Under the pieces are notes generated by a model. It did no database searches and was not told where the DNA came from. It saw only the letters and a program-made list of their open reading frames with translations. Shown here piece after piece: positions 43,587-52,200 of a stretch of 64,000 bases of DNA. How positions within the stretch are numbered: the first letter of the stretch is position 1; each line of letters opens with the position of its first letter. The DNA comes from GCA-003244245 sp036266995 (GTDB taxonomy: Bacteria > Actinomycetota > Actinomycetes > Mycobacteriales > Pseudonocardiaceae): NCBI GenBank assembly GCA_036266995.1, contig DATAWX010000201.1:6923-70922 (forward strand). The letters run 5' to 3'. The translations under genes and the position numbers were made by a program.

Positions 43587-43904
43587 TTAGCTGTGCACGG
43601 CTCCGCCGTCGCCGCCATTGGCGCTACCGCCATCGCCACCGACGCCGTCACCGGCGCTGTTGGTCTGGTCACCGAACAGGTTGATATTCAAGAGATTGAT
43701 GCCGAGGCCGCCCCGGCCGGTGCCGCCGTCGCCACCGACGCCGCCGTCGCCACCCCGGCCGCCGCCGTCACCGCCGCCGTCACCGCCATGGCCACCGCCG
43801 CCCTGGCCGCAGCCACCGGTGTTGAACAGGGACAAGACGGTTCTGGTGGGGAGTAGCTCCACGTGCTGGCCGTCAACCTCGGCGAAGCTGAGTGTCTCAG
43901 TCAT
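43587..43904 (-). CDS. Glycine-rich small protein with leader-like N terminus
   Basis: 105 residues. The first 30 (MTETLSFAEVDGQHVELLPT, RTVLSLFNTGG) are ordered and conserved-looking; the ELLPxRTVLS string is typical of a family of short actinobacterial peptides I recall only as hypothetical. The rest is repeats of GGDGG/GGxGG with one cysteine (GGCGQGG) and a hydrophobic break LGINLLNINLFGDQTNS. It could be a ribosomal-peptide precursor, with leader plus Gly-rich core as in microcin B17, or a PGRS-like structural protein. TAAGGAGGATTTG before the ATG is a strong start. No modifying enzyme is adjacent. Confidence 0.7.
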   Translation of the reverse strand: MTETLSFAEVDGQHVELLPTRTVLSLFNTGGCGQGGGGHGGDGGGDGGGRGGDGGVGGDGGTGRGGLGINLLNINLFGDQTNSAGDGVGGDGGSANGGDGGAVHS

Positions 43905-44195
43905 CAAATCCTCCTTAGGGGCCCGTGTGGGCCGGCAACAGCGCGCCGCATCGACGGCAGTGTCGATTCGACTAATCGCAACAATGGCCGGAGGAAGTTT
44001 ACTTGACAAGATGCACGCACCCCTATCTTCCAATGCCGATGCGTACGGTGAGTTCGATTCAAAATTACTTAGTCGGGCGCGAAAAGTTCTGAGACTCAAG
44101 TAACAGCTACGTGGTTCCCGAGACCGACTACGTAGGCGCGAAGATTGACGCAGCCCGGTTTTCTCAGCTGCGCTGACACGTCGGATCCGGCCCGA

Positions 44196-45290
44196 TCAAC
44201 ACCTTCGGCTCCGGGCGAGGAAGAACCGGACCATCTCGGCGGACGCGTCGGGACCCTTCGGGTCGGTGTAGGACCCGGTCGGGCTGCCGCCGAACCACGC
44301 GTGTCCACCGCCGTGCACCGTCCAGGACTCGGCGAGGACCGCACCTTCGCGGTCGGTATGCACGGACCGGGTGCAGGCATGGCCGGTTCGCCCGTCGATG
44401 TGCGTTGTGTGCGACACCGAGGTGTCGGCCGTGGCCAGCCGGGCGGCGACGAGTTTCTCCGCGTTCACCGGCGCCACGATCTGGTCGCGGTCACCGTGGA
44501 AGACGATCATCGGAACCCGGCCTCCCGGGGCCGGTGAGCCGCCCGTCCGCATGGCGGCGAAGGCCGACGTGACGTCGTGCGCCGCGCGGTAGCCGATCCC
44601 GGAATGCACCCCGGCCCCGGCGTAGAGCTCCGGGTGGGTCGCGGCCATCACCACCGCCATCGCGCCGCCGGCGGACAGCCCGGCGACGTATACCCGGTCG
44701 GGCTCGACCGCGAGGTTGGCCATGATCTGGCGGGTGATACCGGCGATGATCGCCGGCTCTCCGGCGCCGGCCTGCTGGTCGGCGGGGGAGAACCAGTTCC
44801 AGTAGCCGCCGTTGTTGGCCGCGCCGGACTGTTGCGGGTACGCGACGAGAAACGTGTGTTGCTCGGCGAGCTCGTTCATCCGGGTACCGGCAGCGAAGTC
44901 GGCGGCGTCCTGCTTGCCGCCGTGCAGCATCACAACCAGGGGCACCGGTGCCCCGGAGTAGCCGGTGGGGATGTAGAGGTCATAGCTCCTGGTCCCGGCC
45001 GGCTCGGTGTGGCTGAGGTGGCGGGTCTCGCCGCCAGGGACGGCTGAATCCGGGGTCGTGTGCCGGGCGGTGCGCAGGTCGGCCAGCCTACCGAGCAGGC
45101 CCGCACCCGGTTTTCCGGTCAGCGCGTCGCGCAGCTTGTCGAGCCGGATGTGCTGGCCGTGCGGCCCAGCGGTCGGGGCGGGCGGTGCGGCGCCGAGCGT
45201 GCGCTGCAGGAGCGCAGACGCCTCCGCCAGCTGCCCTGCGCGGGTGAGCCTCAATGCTTCGGACATGCCGGCGATGCGATGGTCGTCCAT
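44196..45290 (-). CDS. PHB-depolymerase-type esterase
   Basis: 364 residues. The alpha/beta hydrolase core starts at about 130: SYDLYIPTGYSGAPVPLVVM, LHGGKQDAADFAAGTRMNEL, nucleophile AGLSAGGAMAVVMAATHPEL, later FHGDRDQIVAPVNAEKLV (Asp) and WTVHGGGHAWFGGSPTG (His). This is the esterase PHB family, which acts on polyhydroxybutyrate or other esters. There is no signal peptide; the first 130 residues are helical and may mediate granule or partner contacts. ATG 45290 has AAAGGG upstream. It follows the ribbon-helix-helix gene on the same strand with a 70-base gap. Confidence 0.87.
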   Translation of the reverse strand: MDDHRIAGMSEALRLTRAGQLAEASALLQRTLGAAPPAPTAGPHGQHIRLDKLRDALTGKPGAGLLGRLADLRTARHTTPDSAVPGGETRHLSHTEPAGTRSYDLYIPTGYSGAPVPLVVMLHGGKQDAADFAAGTRMNELAEQHTFLVAYPQQSGAANNGGYWNWFSPADQQAGAGEPAIIAGITRQIMANLAVEPDRVYVAGLSAGGAMAVVMAATHPELYAGAGVHSGIGYRAAHDVTSAFAAMRTGGSPAPGGRVPMIVFHGDRDQIVAPVNAEKLVAARLATADTSVSHTTHIDGRTGHACTRSVHTDREGAVLAESWTVHGGGHAWFGGSPTGSYTDPKGPDASAEMVRFFLARSRRC

Positions 45291-45360
45291 GGGAGCCCTT
45301 TCGGGGTGCGACGTCGAGGTCGACCGGCCAGCCGGCCGGCGCCGTGCGATTGCTGCTGTT

Positions 45361-45759
45361 TCAGGTGGTGGTGCGGGGGGCGAGGGCCGCCTTGACCGCC
45401 CGCGACGCCCGGAAGGCGCCGAGGACCTCGACGGAGGCGATTGTCGCCAATGCGAGCTCGGGGCTGACATCGTCGGCAACGGTCGCCAGCCCGAGGACGC
45501 GCAGCTCGATCGTCTGCCCCGTGTTGCGCAGTTCCTCCAGGTCACGGCGGCTGAGATGGTGCGTACCGAGGGTCAACGTCCGGCGCGCCACCGTGTCGTT
45601 CACCGCGGCTGCCCGGCTCTCGAGTTGGCGCCGGATCGCCGTGCGGATGAAGTCTGTGCGGTTGGCGTAGAAACCCTCGTCGACGAGCAGATCGATCTGG
45701 CCGAGGTCGACCAACCCGACGTTGATAGTGATCTTCTCGCTCTTGTCTACCTCAGCCAT
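45361..45759 (-). CDS. Ribbon-helix-helix (CopG-like) regulator
   Basis: 132 residues. The N-terminal 45 form an RHH DNA-binding unit: KITINVGLVDLGQIDLLVDE then GFYANRTDFIRTAIRRQLES, in the order strand, helix, helix. The C-terminal half (TLTLGTHHLSRRDLEELRNT) is of unknown role. It lies upstream of the PHB-type esterase and is probably its regulator. An overlapping open frame extends far upstream but contains the separate GAF-ANTAR gene and filler, so it was cut at ATG 45759. Confidence 0.82.
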   Translation of the reverse strand: MAEVDKSEKITINVGLVDLGQIDLLVDEGFYANRTDFIRTAIRRQLESRAAAVNDTVARRTLTLGTHHLSRRDLEELRNTGQTIELRVLGLATVADDVSPELALATIASVEVLGAFRASRAVKAALAPRTTT

Positions 45760-45797
45760 GAGGCGCTCTCTCTCTCCATCCTGACACCAGTCTATCA

Positions 45798-45813
45798 CCA
45801 TCCCACAGGATGG
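45798..45813. promoter_or_regulatory. 16-bp palindrome upstream of the RHH gene
   Basis: CCATCC-CACA-GGATGG, perfect 6-bp arms, 39 bases upstream of the RHH start and just past the end of the GAF-ANTAR gene. It could be the RHH protein's own operator or a weak terminator. Confidence 0.4.
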
Positions 45814-45821
45814 CAAGCGGG

Positions 45822-46569
45822 TCAGTCCAGCGAGAGCGTCGTGAGGTCTGGGGGTCCGCCGCTGATCCGGGTGACGATCTCGTTGGCGACGTCGCGGAGC
45901 TTGATGTTGCGGTGATTCGAGGCGGCCCGGAGGATCTCGAAGCCATCGGTGGCGGGGCACCGGTTTTGGCCCATGATGATGCCGATGGCTTGGTCGATGA
46001 CCGAGCGGGAGGCCATCGCGGTTTCGAGGTGCTGGGTGAGCTGCACCTGGTCGGTGACTCGTAGGGGCCAGGCGCAGCGTACGTGATGCTTCGGCGCCGA
46101 GGGCTTCGGCTCGTGCCCGATGGTTGGCGTTGAACATGTTGGTCTGCGCACCGTAGAGGTTCAGTGCCCCGCGCACCCCCGGTCCGGCGCTGATCGGGAT
46201 CGACAGGGCAGAGCCGATCCCATGGGCGAGGGCGTCAACCCGGTAGGAACCCCAGCGGTCATCGTTGGCCAGATCGGTGATACTGACGGTCGTGCGGGTG
46301 CGCATGGCGGTCAGGCAGGGCCCGTCGTGATGGCCGTACTGGACCTCGTCGAGGGTGCTGGCGTGGGCGTCGCTGCTGGCCACGGTCAGCGGGCCGCCGT
46401 CGCGGTCCATGGTGATCCCGCAGGACAGCCCGCGCCCGATCGTGTCGGCGGCGTAGCGGGCAAGTTCGTCGAGGAACCCGGTGATGTCCTCGGTGTCGAG
46501 GAGCAGTTGGCGCAGCTCACTGAGAGCCCTGGCGCGGTCTGGGGCGTGGTTACCCACGCGGTCTGGCAT
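45822..46569 (-). pseudogene. GAF-ANTAR RNA-binding regulator with a one-base frameshift
   Basis: The GAF part reads from ATG 46569: ARALSELRQLLLDTEDITGF, HDGPCLTAMRTRTTVSITDL, SALSIPISAGPGVRGALNLY. At a run of four C (minus strand; 46064-46067 here) the frame changes. The ANTAR domain (AMASRSVIDQAIGIIMGQNR, FEILRAASNHRNIKLRDVAN) continues in the next frame to a stop at 45822. Dropping one C restores LRLALRVTDQVQL. ANTAR proteins bind dual hairpins in mRNA leaders to prevent termination. Either the gene is broken or the homopolymer is mis-called. Confidence 0.75.
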
Positions 46570-47059
46570 CGCCCACGGCCGATCTCGGAGCGGGGTCCGG
46601 ATTGATCGATCATCGCAGACGGCGCGCCAAGTGGCTTGACGAACTCGGGGTACCTCCGACACACCCACGATCGCACATGTGGGGCAACGGGTCCAGGCCG
46701 GGCGGGGGGCCGGGCGGCCAGACTCCGCACTGTTACCCGACCGGCCCTGGCTTCGGGATGACCCTTGTCCGTACGGTGGGCAGCACGGTCCGACAGCGAG
46801 GCCAGCCCACAGCGATTGACTTGCGTGGTGCGAGATGCCGCTGGACCGTTGCTTCGCGCTGGAGAGCTCCGGCGTGCTGACGTCCTTCGGCGCGCATCCG
46901 CGATGCCGGCCCCCGCTACCACCCTCGATGCGTCGCCCGAGCCCCCCCCCGGGAGTGGCCCGGCCGGCGCCCCGAACCGGCACGGGGTAGCGCCTCGGAC
47001 AACCGGGGAAGGTCGGACACTCGTTCGGCCGTGCACCGGAGATCATCGAGGAGGCGGAA
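46570..47059. other. Non-coding region, 490 bases
   Basis: Very GC-rich, with open frames in several phases that look like arginine/proline filler and no family motif. A C run (CCCCCCCC near 46945) is present. Nothing supported besides the ribosome-binding site GAGGAGGCGGAA for the small gene at 47060. Confidence 0.5.
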
Positions 47060-47239
47060 ATGACCGAACGGCTCGATGCCCACAACATCTCAGTCGACAC
47101 GGCGCTGGCCCAGGCAGGCGCGTGCGCTCGCATCCATTTGCCGTCCGGCTTGATCTGTGCGCTGCCCCATCACCATCGCGGAAGCTGCCGGTTCCTTCGT
47201 CCCTCAGACATCGCGAATGCTGAGCGGGACCTACCATGA
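47060..47239 (+). CDS. Small hypothetical protein, coupled to the next gene
   Basis: 59 residues, with a strong GAGGAGGCGGAA site before the ATG. The sequence (ERLDAHNISVDTALAQAGAC, IHLPSGLICALPHHHRGSCR) has three cysteines and a histidine triplet, so metal binding is conceivable. The stop overlaps the next ATG (ATGA). No family recognised. Confidence 0.55.
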   Translation: MTERLDAHNISVDTALAQAGACARIHLPSGLICALPHHHRGSCRFLRPSDIANAERDLP

Positions 47240-47583
47240 GAGCCGAGGAGACTTCGACGGCAACCGCTCGAACGTACCCGGGCGGGCGACCAACGTCGGA
47301 CGATGTGGCCCGGCCTGCGCACGCTCTTGCAGCGGTCTGGTGCCGTTCGGTGGGGACCTCCTGGACGCTGGAGCTTCACGAGCTCGATGGTGGCCGGGCG
47401 ACGGGGACCATCGTGGACTGGATCAACTCGGGCGTGCCCATCTCGCAACCGGAGCCCGACTCCCTATCCTGCGAGCTGCTCGCCGAAAACGGGATGCAGC
47501 TATTCCGCGATTCTTCCACCGACCCCGGTACCCATACTCGGCGGCGCATTGGCTATGTCTGCGGATACGCTGAGCTGACTTGA
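47236..47583 (+). CDS. Small hypothetical protein
   Basis: 115 residues, coupled by ATGA to the 59-residue gene. The middle (VWCRSVGTSWTLELHELDGG, TIVDWINSGVPISQPEPDSL) looks folded; the end is GYVCGYAELT. No family recognised. The last 31 bases overlap the end of the convergent SpoIIE gene. Confidence 0.55.
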   Translation: MRAEETSTATARTYPGGRPTSDDVARPAHALAAVWCRSVGTSWTLELHELDGGRATGTIVDWINSGVPISQPEPDSLSCELLAENGMQLFRDSSTDPGTHTRRRIGYVCGYAELT

Positions 47584-49049
47584 ACCGCGAGCACGGCAAG
47601 GTCGTCGCCGTCATTGCGGCCTAGCCAGCCGTGCACGGTGTGCTCGACGCGGGTCGCCACTTCCTGCGCTGTCATTCCGGCACAGTCATGGAGGCAGACC
47701 GCTAGCCGAGCCGGCCCGAACTGCTCCTGATCGTCTCCGAAGCCGCGACCAGCCTCGGTGACGCCGTCGCTGTAGAGCAGGCAGGTCTCCCCGGGCCTCA
47801 GCGTGATCGAGGTCCGACCAAAACGTGCATCGGGCAAGATTCCTACGACCGTTCCGAGCAATCCGACGTCGTTGACCTGGCCGCTGGTGCGCAGCACCAT
47901 CGGCGCGGGGTGGCCACCGGTGGCGAGCGTGAGCCGGCAACCCTCCGTGCTCGGCGCCAGCGCGCCGAGCACCATGGTGGTGAAGACTGTCCGCCCGCCG
48001 GCCAGCAGGGCCCGGTTGAGTAGGTAGAGCAACCGGGTCGGATCCTGTTCAGTGATCATCAGGGCGGCCAGCGAGTGTTGCACCCGACCACTTTCCGCGA
48101 GGGCTTCCGCACCCTTGCCGCAGACATCGCCGAGCCCGAACAGCACACCCCCGTCAGGCGTGGGACGGATCAGGTAGAAGTCACCGCCCACGGCCAGCTC
48201 ACCTGCGGCCCGGTACGCCACACCGAACTGCACCCCAGGCACCTCCGGGAGCGCGCCCGGCCGCAGCGGCTGCAGTGGGGCCTGCAGCAGGGCAAGCGCC
48301 TTGGCCTGCTCGCGCCGCTGGCGGCTGGCCCCGATCGTCGGTCCGGCCAGCGCCGCCAACTGGGCGACCAAGGCGTCCGCGACGGGCCGGACCACGATCA
48401 GCAGTCCCTCGACCCCGTCCGGTCCCCGCAGGGGTGCCGCGACGACCGGCGCCCGCTCGGCGACGTCGGGCCCCAGCACCGCGGCCAGCGCGGGCAGTTC
48501 TTCGACCGGCAGCGTGGTGGTACCCGTCATGACCCCGCGCATCGCGCTGGCCAGCGTCGGGGCCGTTAGCAGAGCCGGCGCCCGGGCCACGCCCGCAGTG
48601 GGCTCCGCCGCACCGACGGCGAAGTTCCACCAGGACATTCGAGCCCTCGACGCCGGCAGGAGCACCGCAGCCTGCTCCCCCAGCACCGGAACGGCCAGCT
48701 GGACCAGCGCCGCCGCCGCATCGGCACCCTCCCCGGCCGACAGCTCCCGACTGGCCTCCAGCATGAAGTCCTGGTCGCTGACCACCCAGGCGCGCCAGCC
48801 ATCGGCGAGTCGCCGCAACCGCCCGCTGACCCGGCGACCGCCCGGTTCCGCGACGAAGACGAAGGACTCGCCACTGCGCTTGAAATCATCGCCGAGGTTC
48901 AGATCCGGGAACAGCCGGCGGGCGGCCACGTTGAGCAGTTGGATCCGACCCGACTCGTCTTGCACGATCACCGCTTGAGCGATGTTGTCAAGAAGTCGGG
49001 GCAGCCCCGGTACCAGCAGTTCGGCAACCGGGTCCAGGTCGGATGCCAC
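47553..49049 (-). CDS. PAS-GAF-SpoIIE (PP2C) phosphatase
   Basis: 498 residues from a GTG with GGGAGGAG six bases before it. Order: PAS-like (10-105; NIAQAVIVQDESGRIQLLNV), a GAF-like region (110-270), PP2C/SpoIIE (about 290-495): GVAYRAAGELAVGGDFYLI, FGLGDVCGKGAEALAESGRV, ILPDARFGRTSITLRPGETC and WLGRNDGDDLAVLAVQV. Metal-binding Asp residues in VGGDFY, GLGDVCGKG and RNDGDDL are present. It should dephosphorylate a STAS antagonist such as 53218-53577. The much longer open frame to 51137 is antisense to the HAMP repeats and not real. Divergent from the hybrid kinase. Confidence 0.9.
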   Translation of the reverse strand: MASDLDPVAELLVPGLPRLLDNIAQAVIVQDESGRIQLLNVAARRLFPDLNLGDDFKRSGESFVFVAEPGGRRVSGRLRRLADGWRAWVVSDQDFMLEASRELSAGEGADAAAALVQLAVPVLGEQAAVLLPASRARMSWWNFAVGAAEPTAGVARAPALLTAPTLASAMRGVMTGTTTLPVEELPALAAVLGPDVAERAPVVAAPLRGPDGVEGLLIVVRPVADALVAQLAALAGPTIGASRQRREQAKALALLQAPLQPLRPGALPEVPGVQFGVAYRAAGELAVGGDFYLIRPTPDGGVLFGLGDVCGKGAEALAESGRVQHSLAALMITEQDPTRLLYLLNRALLAGGRTVFTTMVLGALAPSTEGCRLTLATGGHPAPMVLRTSGQVNDVGLLGTVVGILPDARFGRTSITLRPGETCLLYSDGVTEAGRGFGDDQEQFGPARLAVCLHDCAGMTAQEVATRVEHTVHGWLGRNDGDDLAVLAVQVSSAYPQT

Positions 49050-49106
49050 GGCATCTCCTCCCAGATCCGAGCACGTCGCGGTGGAGGGTAGTCCCCTGCT
49101 GGTGTG

Positions 49107-49130
49107 CCCAGGGTCGAACCCAGGGTCGAA
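49107..49130. repeat. Two tandem 12-bp repeats in the divergent promoter region
   Basis: CCCAGGGTCGAA occurs at 49107-49118 and 49119-49130 without a gap, 57 bases before the SpoIIE start and 76 bases before the kinase start. It could be a binding site for a shared regulator; nothing proves it. Confidence 0.45.
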
Positions 49131-49205
49131 ACCCACGGCCAATCGTGGCACGCTGCGGGCGTTAAGCACCGTGCTGTTTTTGGGCGATGTCGTAGGAGGC
49201 TCATC

Positions 49206-52200
49206 GTGAGCGCGCAGCCCGTGTCGGCCACACAACCGTCTCCGAGCCGACCCGATCCCCTCGATCCCGCCGCGCTGGAACGAATCCTGCAGGTGCTGGA
49301 GGATCTTCGGGACGGCAACTTCCGGCGCCGCCTGGTGGTCACCGACGCCAGCCTTACCGGCCGGATCGCGACAGTGATCAACCAGATCGCGCAGCGGAAT
49401 CAGTCGCTGGTCGGCGAGCTGGTCCGGGTCCGTGAGGCGGTCGGCCAAGACGGTCGGACCGGCGAGCGGCTCGCCGATGAGGGCGACGCCGGGTGGGCGC
49501 TGGCCGCCGGGGCGATCAACGGCCTGATCGATGACCTGACCCGGCCGACCACCGAGTTGGCGAGGGTACTGGCCGCGGTGTCCGAGGGTGACCTGTCTTC
49601 CCGGGTATCCGACCAGCTGCTGCGGGGCGACTTCGCCCGGTTGGGGCATACCGTCAACGGACTGCTCGACCAGTTGTCGCTGTTCGCCGCTGAGGTGACC
49701 CGAGTGGCCCGGGAGGTCGGCACCGAGGGCCGGTTGGGCGGTCAGGCGGATGTCCCCGGCGTGGCCGGAACGTGGCGCGACCTCACCGAGTCGGTCAACG
49801 TGATGGCCGGCAACCTCACCGCCCAGGTGCGCGACATCGCCCAGGTCGCCACCGCGGTAGCCCGCGGCGACCTCAGCCGCAAGATCACCGTCGAGGTGTC
49901 CGGTGAGCTTCTGGAGCTCAAGGACACCCTCAACACCATGGTCGACCAGCTCTCCGCCTTCGCCGCGGAGGTCACCCGGGTGGCTCGTGAGGTCGGCAGC
50001 GAGGGCCGGCTGGGTGGCCAGGCGCAGGTGCCCGGGGTGGCTGGGACCTGGCGCGACCTCACCGACTCGGTCAACGTGATGGCCGGCAACCTCACCGGGC
50101 AGGTGCGCAGCATCGCCCAGGTGGCCACCGCAGTGGCGCGCGGCGACCTCAGCCGCAAGATCACCGTCGACGCCCGCGGTGAGATCCTCGAACTGAAGAA
50201 CACCCTCAACACGATGGTCGACCAGCTCTCCGCCTTCGCCGATGAGGTCACCCGGGTGGCGCACGAGGTCGGCAGTGAGGGCCAGCTCGGCGGCCAGGCC
50301 ACGGTTCGCGGGGTGGACGGCACCTGGAAAGCGCTCACCGACAACGTCAACGGGATGGCGGAGAACCTCACCAGCCAGGTGCGCAGCATCGCCAAGGTGG
50401 CTACTGCGGTGGCCGGCGGCGACCTGTCGAAGAAGATCACCATCGAGGCCCGCGGCGAGGTCGCCGCCCTGGCCGAGACGATCAACCGGATGGTCGACAC
50501 CTTGGGCGCCTTCGCCGACGAGGTCACCCGGGTGGCTCGCGAGGTCGGCACCGAGGGCACCCTCGGCGGCCAGGCCCGGGTACCCAACGTCGCCGGCACC
50601 TGGAAAGCGCTCACCGACAACGTCAACTTCATGGCCAACAACCTGACCAGCCAGGTGCGCAACATCGCCCAGGTCACCACCGCGGTGGCCAGCGGTGACC
50701 TGTCGAAGAAGATCGATGTGGACGCGCGTGGCGAGATCCTGGAGCTCAAGACCACGATCAACACCATGGTGGACCGGCTGTCCGCGTTCGGCTCCGAGGT
50801 GACCCGAGTGGCCCGCGAGGTCGGCACCGAAGGCAAGCTCGGCGGCCAGGCCGAGGTGATCGGCGTGTCCGGCACCTGGGAGCGGCTGACCGAGAACGTC
50901 AACCGCCTGGCCGGCAACCTCACCACCCAGGTGCGCGCGATCGCCGCGGTGGCCACGGCGGTGACCGCCGGCGATCTGACCCGCCAGATCACCGTCGACG
51001 CGTCCGGCGAGGTCGCCGAGCTCAAGGACAACATCAACCGGATGATCGCCACCCTGGGCGAGACCACCCGAGCCAACCAGGACCAGGGCTGGCTGAAGAC
51101 CAACCTGGCGCAGCTGTCGGGCCTCATGCAGGGCCACCGCGACCTGTCCACCGTTGCTTCGCTGGTGCTCAGTGAACTGGCGCCCCTGGTATCGGCTCAG
51201 CAGGGGGCCTTCTTCCTGGTCCGCGCTGACGGTGACGGGTCTGCCGGGCCGGTCGTGGAGTTCACCGCCGGTTACGGCATTGGAAACCCCGCGGCGATCC
51301 GTCGCTTCGCTCTCGGCGAGTCACTGGTCGGGCAGGCGGCGTTGGACAAGCGGACGATCCTGGTCACCGAGGCGCCCCCGGACTATGCCGCGATCAGTTC
51401 CGGCCTCGGCCATGCCGCACCGACCAACCTGCTCGTGCTGCCGTTGCTCTTCGAGGACCAGGCATTGGGAGTGATCGAGCTGGCCTCGGTCAACGAGTTC
51501 ACAGCGGTGCACCGGGACCTGCTTGAACAGCTCCGCGAGACGATCGGCGTCAACGTCAACACCATCCTTGCCAACTCTCGCACCGAGGCTTTGCTGGCCG
51601 AGTCGCAACGCCTCGCCCAGGAGCTGACCTTGGGTTCTCAGCGACTGCAGGCCCAGCAGCACGAGCTGCAGAAGTCCAACACCGAGCTGGCCGAGAAGGC
51701 TGCCCTGCTGGCCACCCAGAACCGCGCTATCGAGATCAAAAACGTCGAGATCGAACTCGCTCGCCAGGAGATCGAGGAACGGGCCGCCCAGCTGGCCGCC
51801 GCGTCACGCTACAAGTCGGACTTCATGGCGAACATGTCCCACGAGCTGCGCACCCCGCTCAACAGTGCGCTGGTGCTGGCCAAGCTGCTGGCCGACAACC
51901 TGGACAGCAACCTGACGGACAAGCAGGTGGAGTTCGCCAGGACCATCCACTCCGCCGGCAGCGACCTGTTGCAGCTGATCAACGACATCCTCGACCTGGC
52001 CAAGGTCGAAGCCGGCCGGATGGATCCTTCGCTGTCCGATGTGGCCATGACCTCTGTGGTGAACTACGTCAAGACGCTGTGCGAGCCGCTGGCAGCCGAG
52101 AAGGCGCTGCACTTCACCGTGGAGCTCGATGCGGCGTTGCCAGAAACTCTGCACACCGATGAACAGCGCCTGCAGCAGGTGCTGCGGAACCTGATGTCCA

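Noticed and set aside
43618..44103. Plus-strand proline-rich frame opposite the glycine-rich peptide
   Set aside because: It is the complement of the GGC/GGT repeats, lacks a ribosome-binding site and has no folded part.
45760..47133. Single 590-codon minus-strand frame joining GAF, ANTAR-region and RHH sequences
   Set aside because: It mixes an RHH gene with its own start, a GAF domain whose ANTAR half lies in another frame, and low-complexity filler. It is two genes, not a fusion protein.
49105..49135. GGGTCGAA words as a tRNA T-arm
   Set aside because: They are a simple tandem 12-bp repeat; no acceptor stem or anticodon arm can be folded around them.
49677..51056. CRISPR or satellite array
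   Set aside because: The 276-bp repeats are in-frame protein repeats of HAMP domains inside one gene; there are no spacers.
49050..51137. Long minus-strand open frame that extends the SpoIIE phosphatase by about 695 codons
   Set aside because: It is exactly antisense to the HAMP repeats and owes its length to their repetitive GC-rich codons. The phosphatase has a proper GTG start with GGGAGGAG at 49049.
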